Assembly: GCA_041674745.1 (NCBI GenBank) | Contig: JBAYVD010000017.1 | Span: 12,170 to 76,169, forward strand | Direction of reading: 5' to 3' | From: UBA2040 sp041674745 | GTDB lineage: Bacteria > Bacteroidota > Bacteroidia > Flavobacteriales_D > Crocinitomicaceae | DNA: 64,000 nt | Shown: piece by piece, positions 63,958 through 64,000 of the stretch | How positions within the stretch are numbered: position 1 is the first letter of the stretch | Layout of the letters: the number at the start of each line of letters is the position of its first letter | Made by a program: the position numbers and the translations under genes | Notes under the pieces: generated by a model | What the model was told of the DNA's origin: nothing | Databases searched by the model: none | What the model saw: the letters and a program-made list of their open reading frames with translations, nothing else

Positions 63958-64000
63958 GAGTTATTTTTAAATTAAAGATAGAAAAAATAACGAAGTTGGG

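Overview
The window is a contiguous, mostly core stretch of a Bacteroidota chromosome, best placed in Flavobacteriales (a Crocinitomicaceae/Fluviicola-like organism is my guess; no 16S is present to prove it). The reasons are: type IX secretion (T9SS) sorting domains of both type A and type B, PorP/SprF proteins, DUF4175, a long two-domain IspG, the Bacteroidota-type SdhCAB, almost no Shine-Dalgarno sequences, and many exact matches to the phylum's -7 promoter element TAnnTTTG. Base composition is AT-rich and even until the last ~8 kb, where it falls further.

Layout. 0-9.3 kb: kdsB (cut by the window edge), dprA, a periplasmic PpiD/SurA-like foldase, an OmpA-type lipoprotein, uvrC, a peptidoglycan amidase, a DksA/TraR-like protein overlapping lspA, and ywbE. 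9.6-17.6 kb: two sister lipoproteins, class I ribonucleotide reductase nrdB-nrdA, comF, an FAD oxidoreductase and a bacilliredoxin. 17.7-26.2 kb, all on minus: a 1276-residue T9SS adhesin with its PorP/SprF partner, a SigK/RskA-like sigma/anti-sigma pair, a second PorP/SprF-like protein and a fasciclin protein. 26.3-31.6 kb: mnmE and a phosphate block (porin divergent from DUF47-PiT) whose intergenic region carries a PHO-box-like array of 11-bp repeats. 31.7-42.1 kb: tadA, an LD-carboxypeptidase, sdhCAB, a secreted PA-domain protein, a barrel protein, a YegP-like protein, an S4 protein, a YjbR-like protein and a desaturase. 42.2-52.6 kb: ispG, mnmG, ybeY, an RsbW-like ATPase, DUF4175, gltX, folB and tRNA-Cys. 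Three copies of the parS palindrome flank mnmG, so the replication origin is probably not far away. 52.7-57.9 kb: an ECF sigma factor overlapped by a membrane protein carrying a T9SS type B-like domain, a TlpA-like thioredoxin, rpiB and a MORN/YwqK-like repeat protein.

57.9-64 kb looks accessory. Single minus-strand genes (small membrane proteins, a propeller lipoprotein, a TPR-S41 peptidase lipoprotein, a T9SS repeat protein) alternate with imperfect palindromes whose architecture resembles integron attC sites, and one gap holds what looks like the 3' tail of a group II intron. This cassette-like array, the T9SS-domain anti-sigma factor candidate, the phosphate repeat array and the parS cluster are the main points of interest. 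All calls come from reading the sequence; no database search was run.
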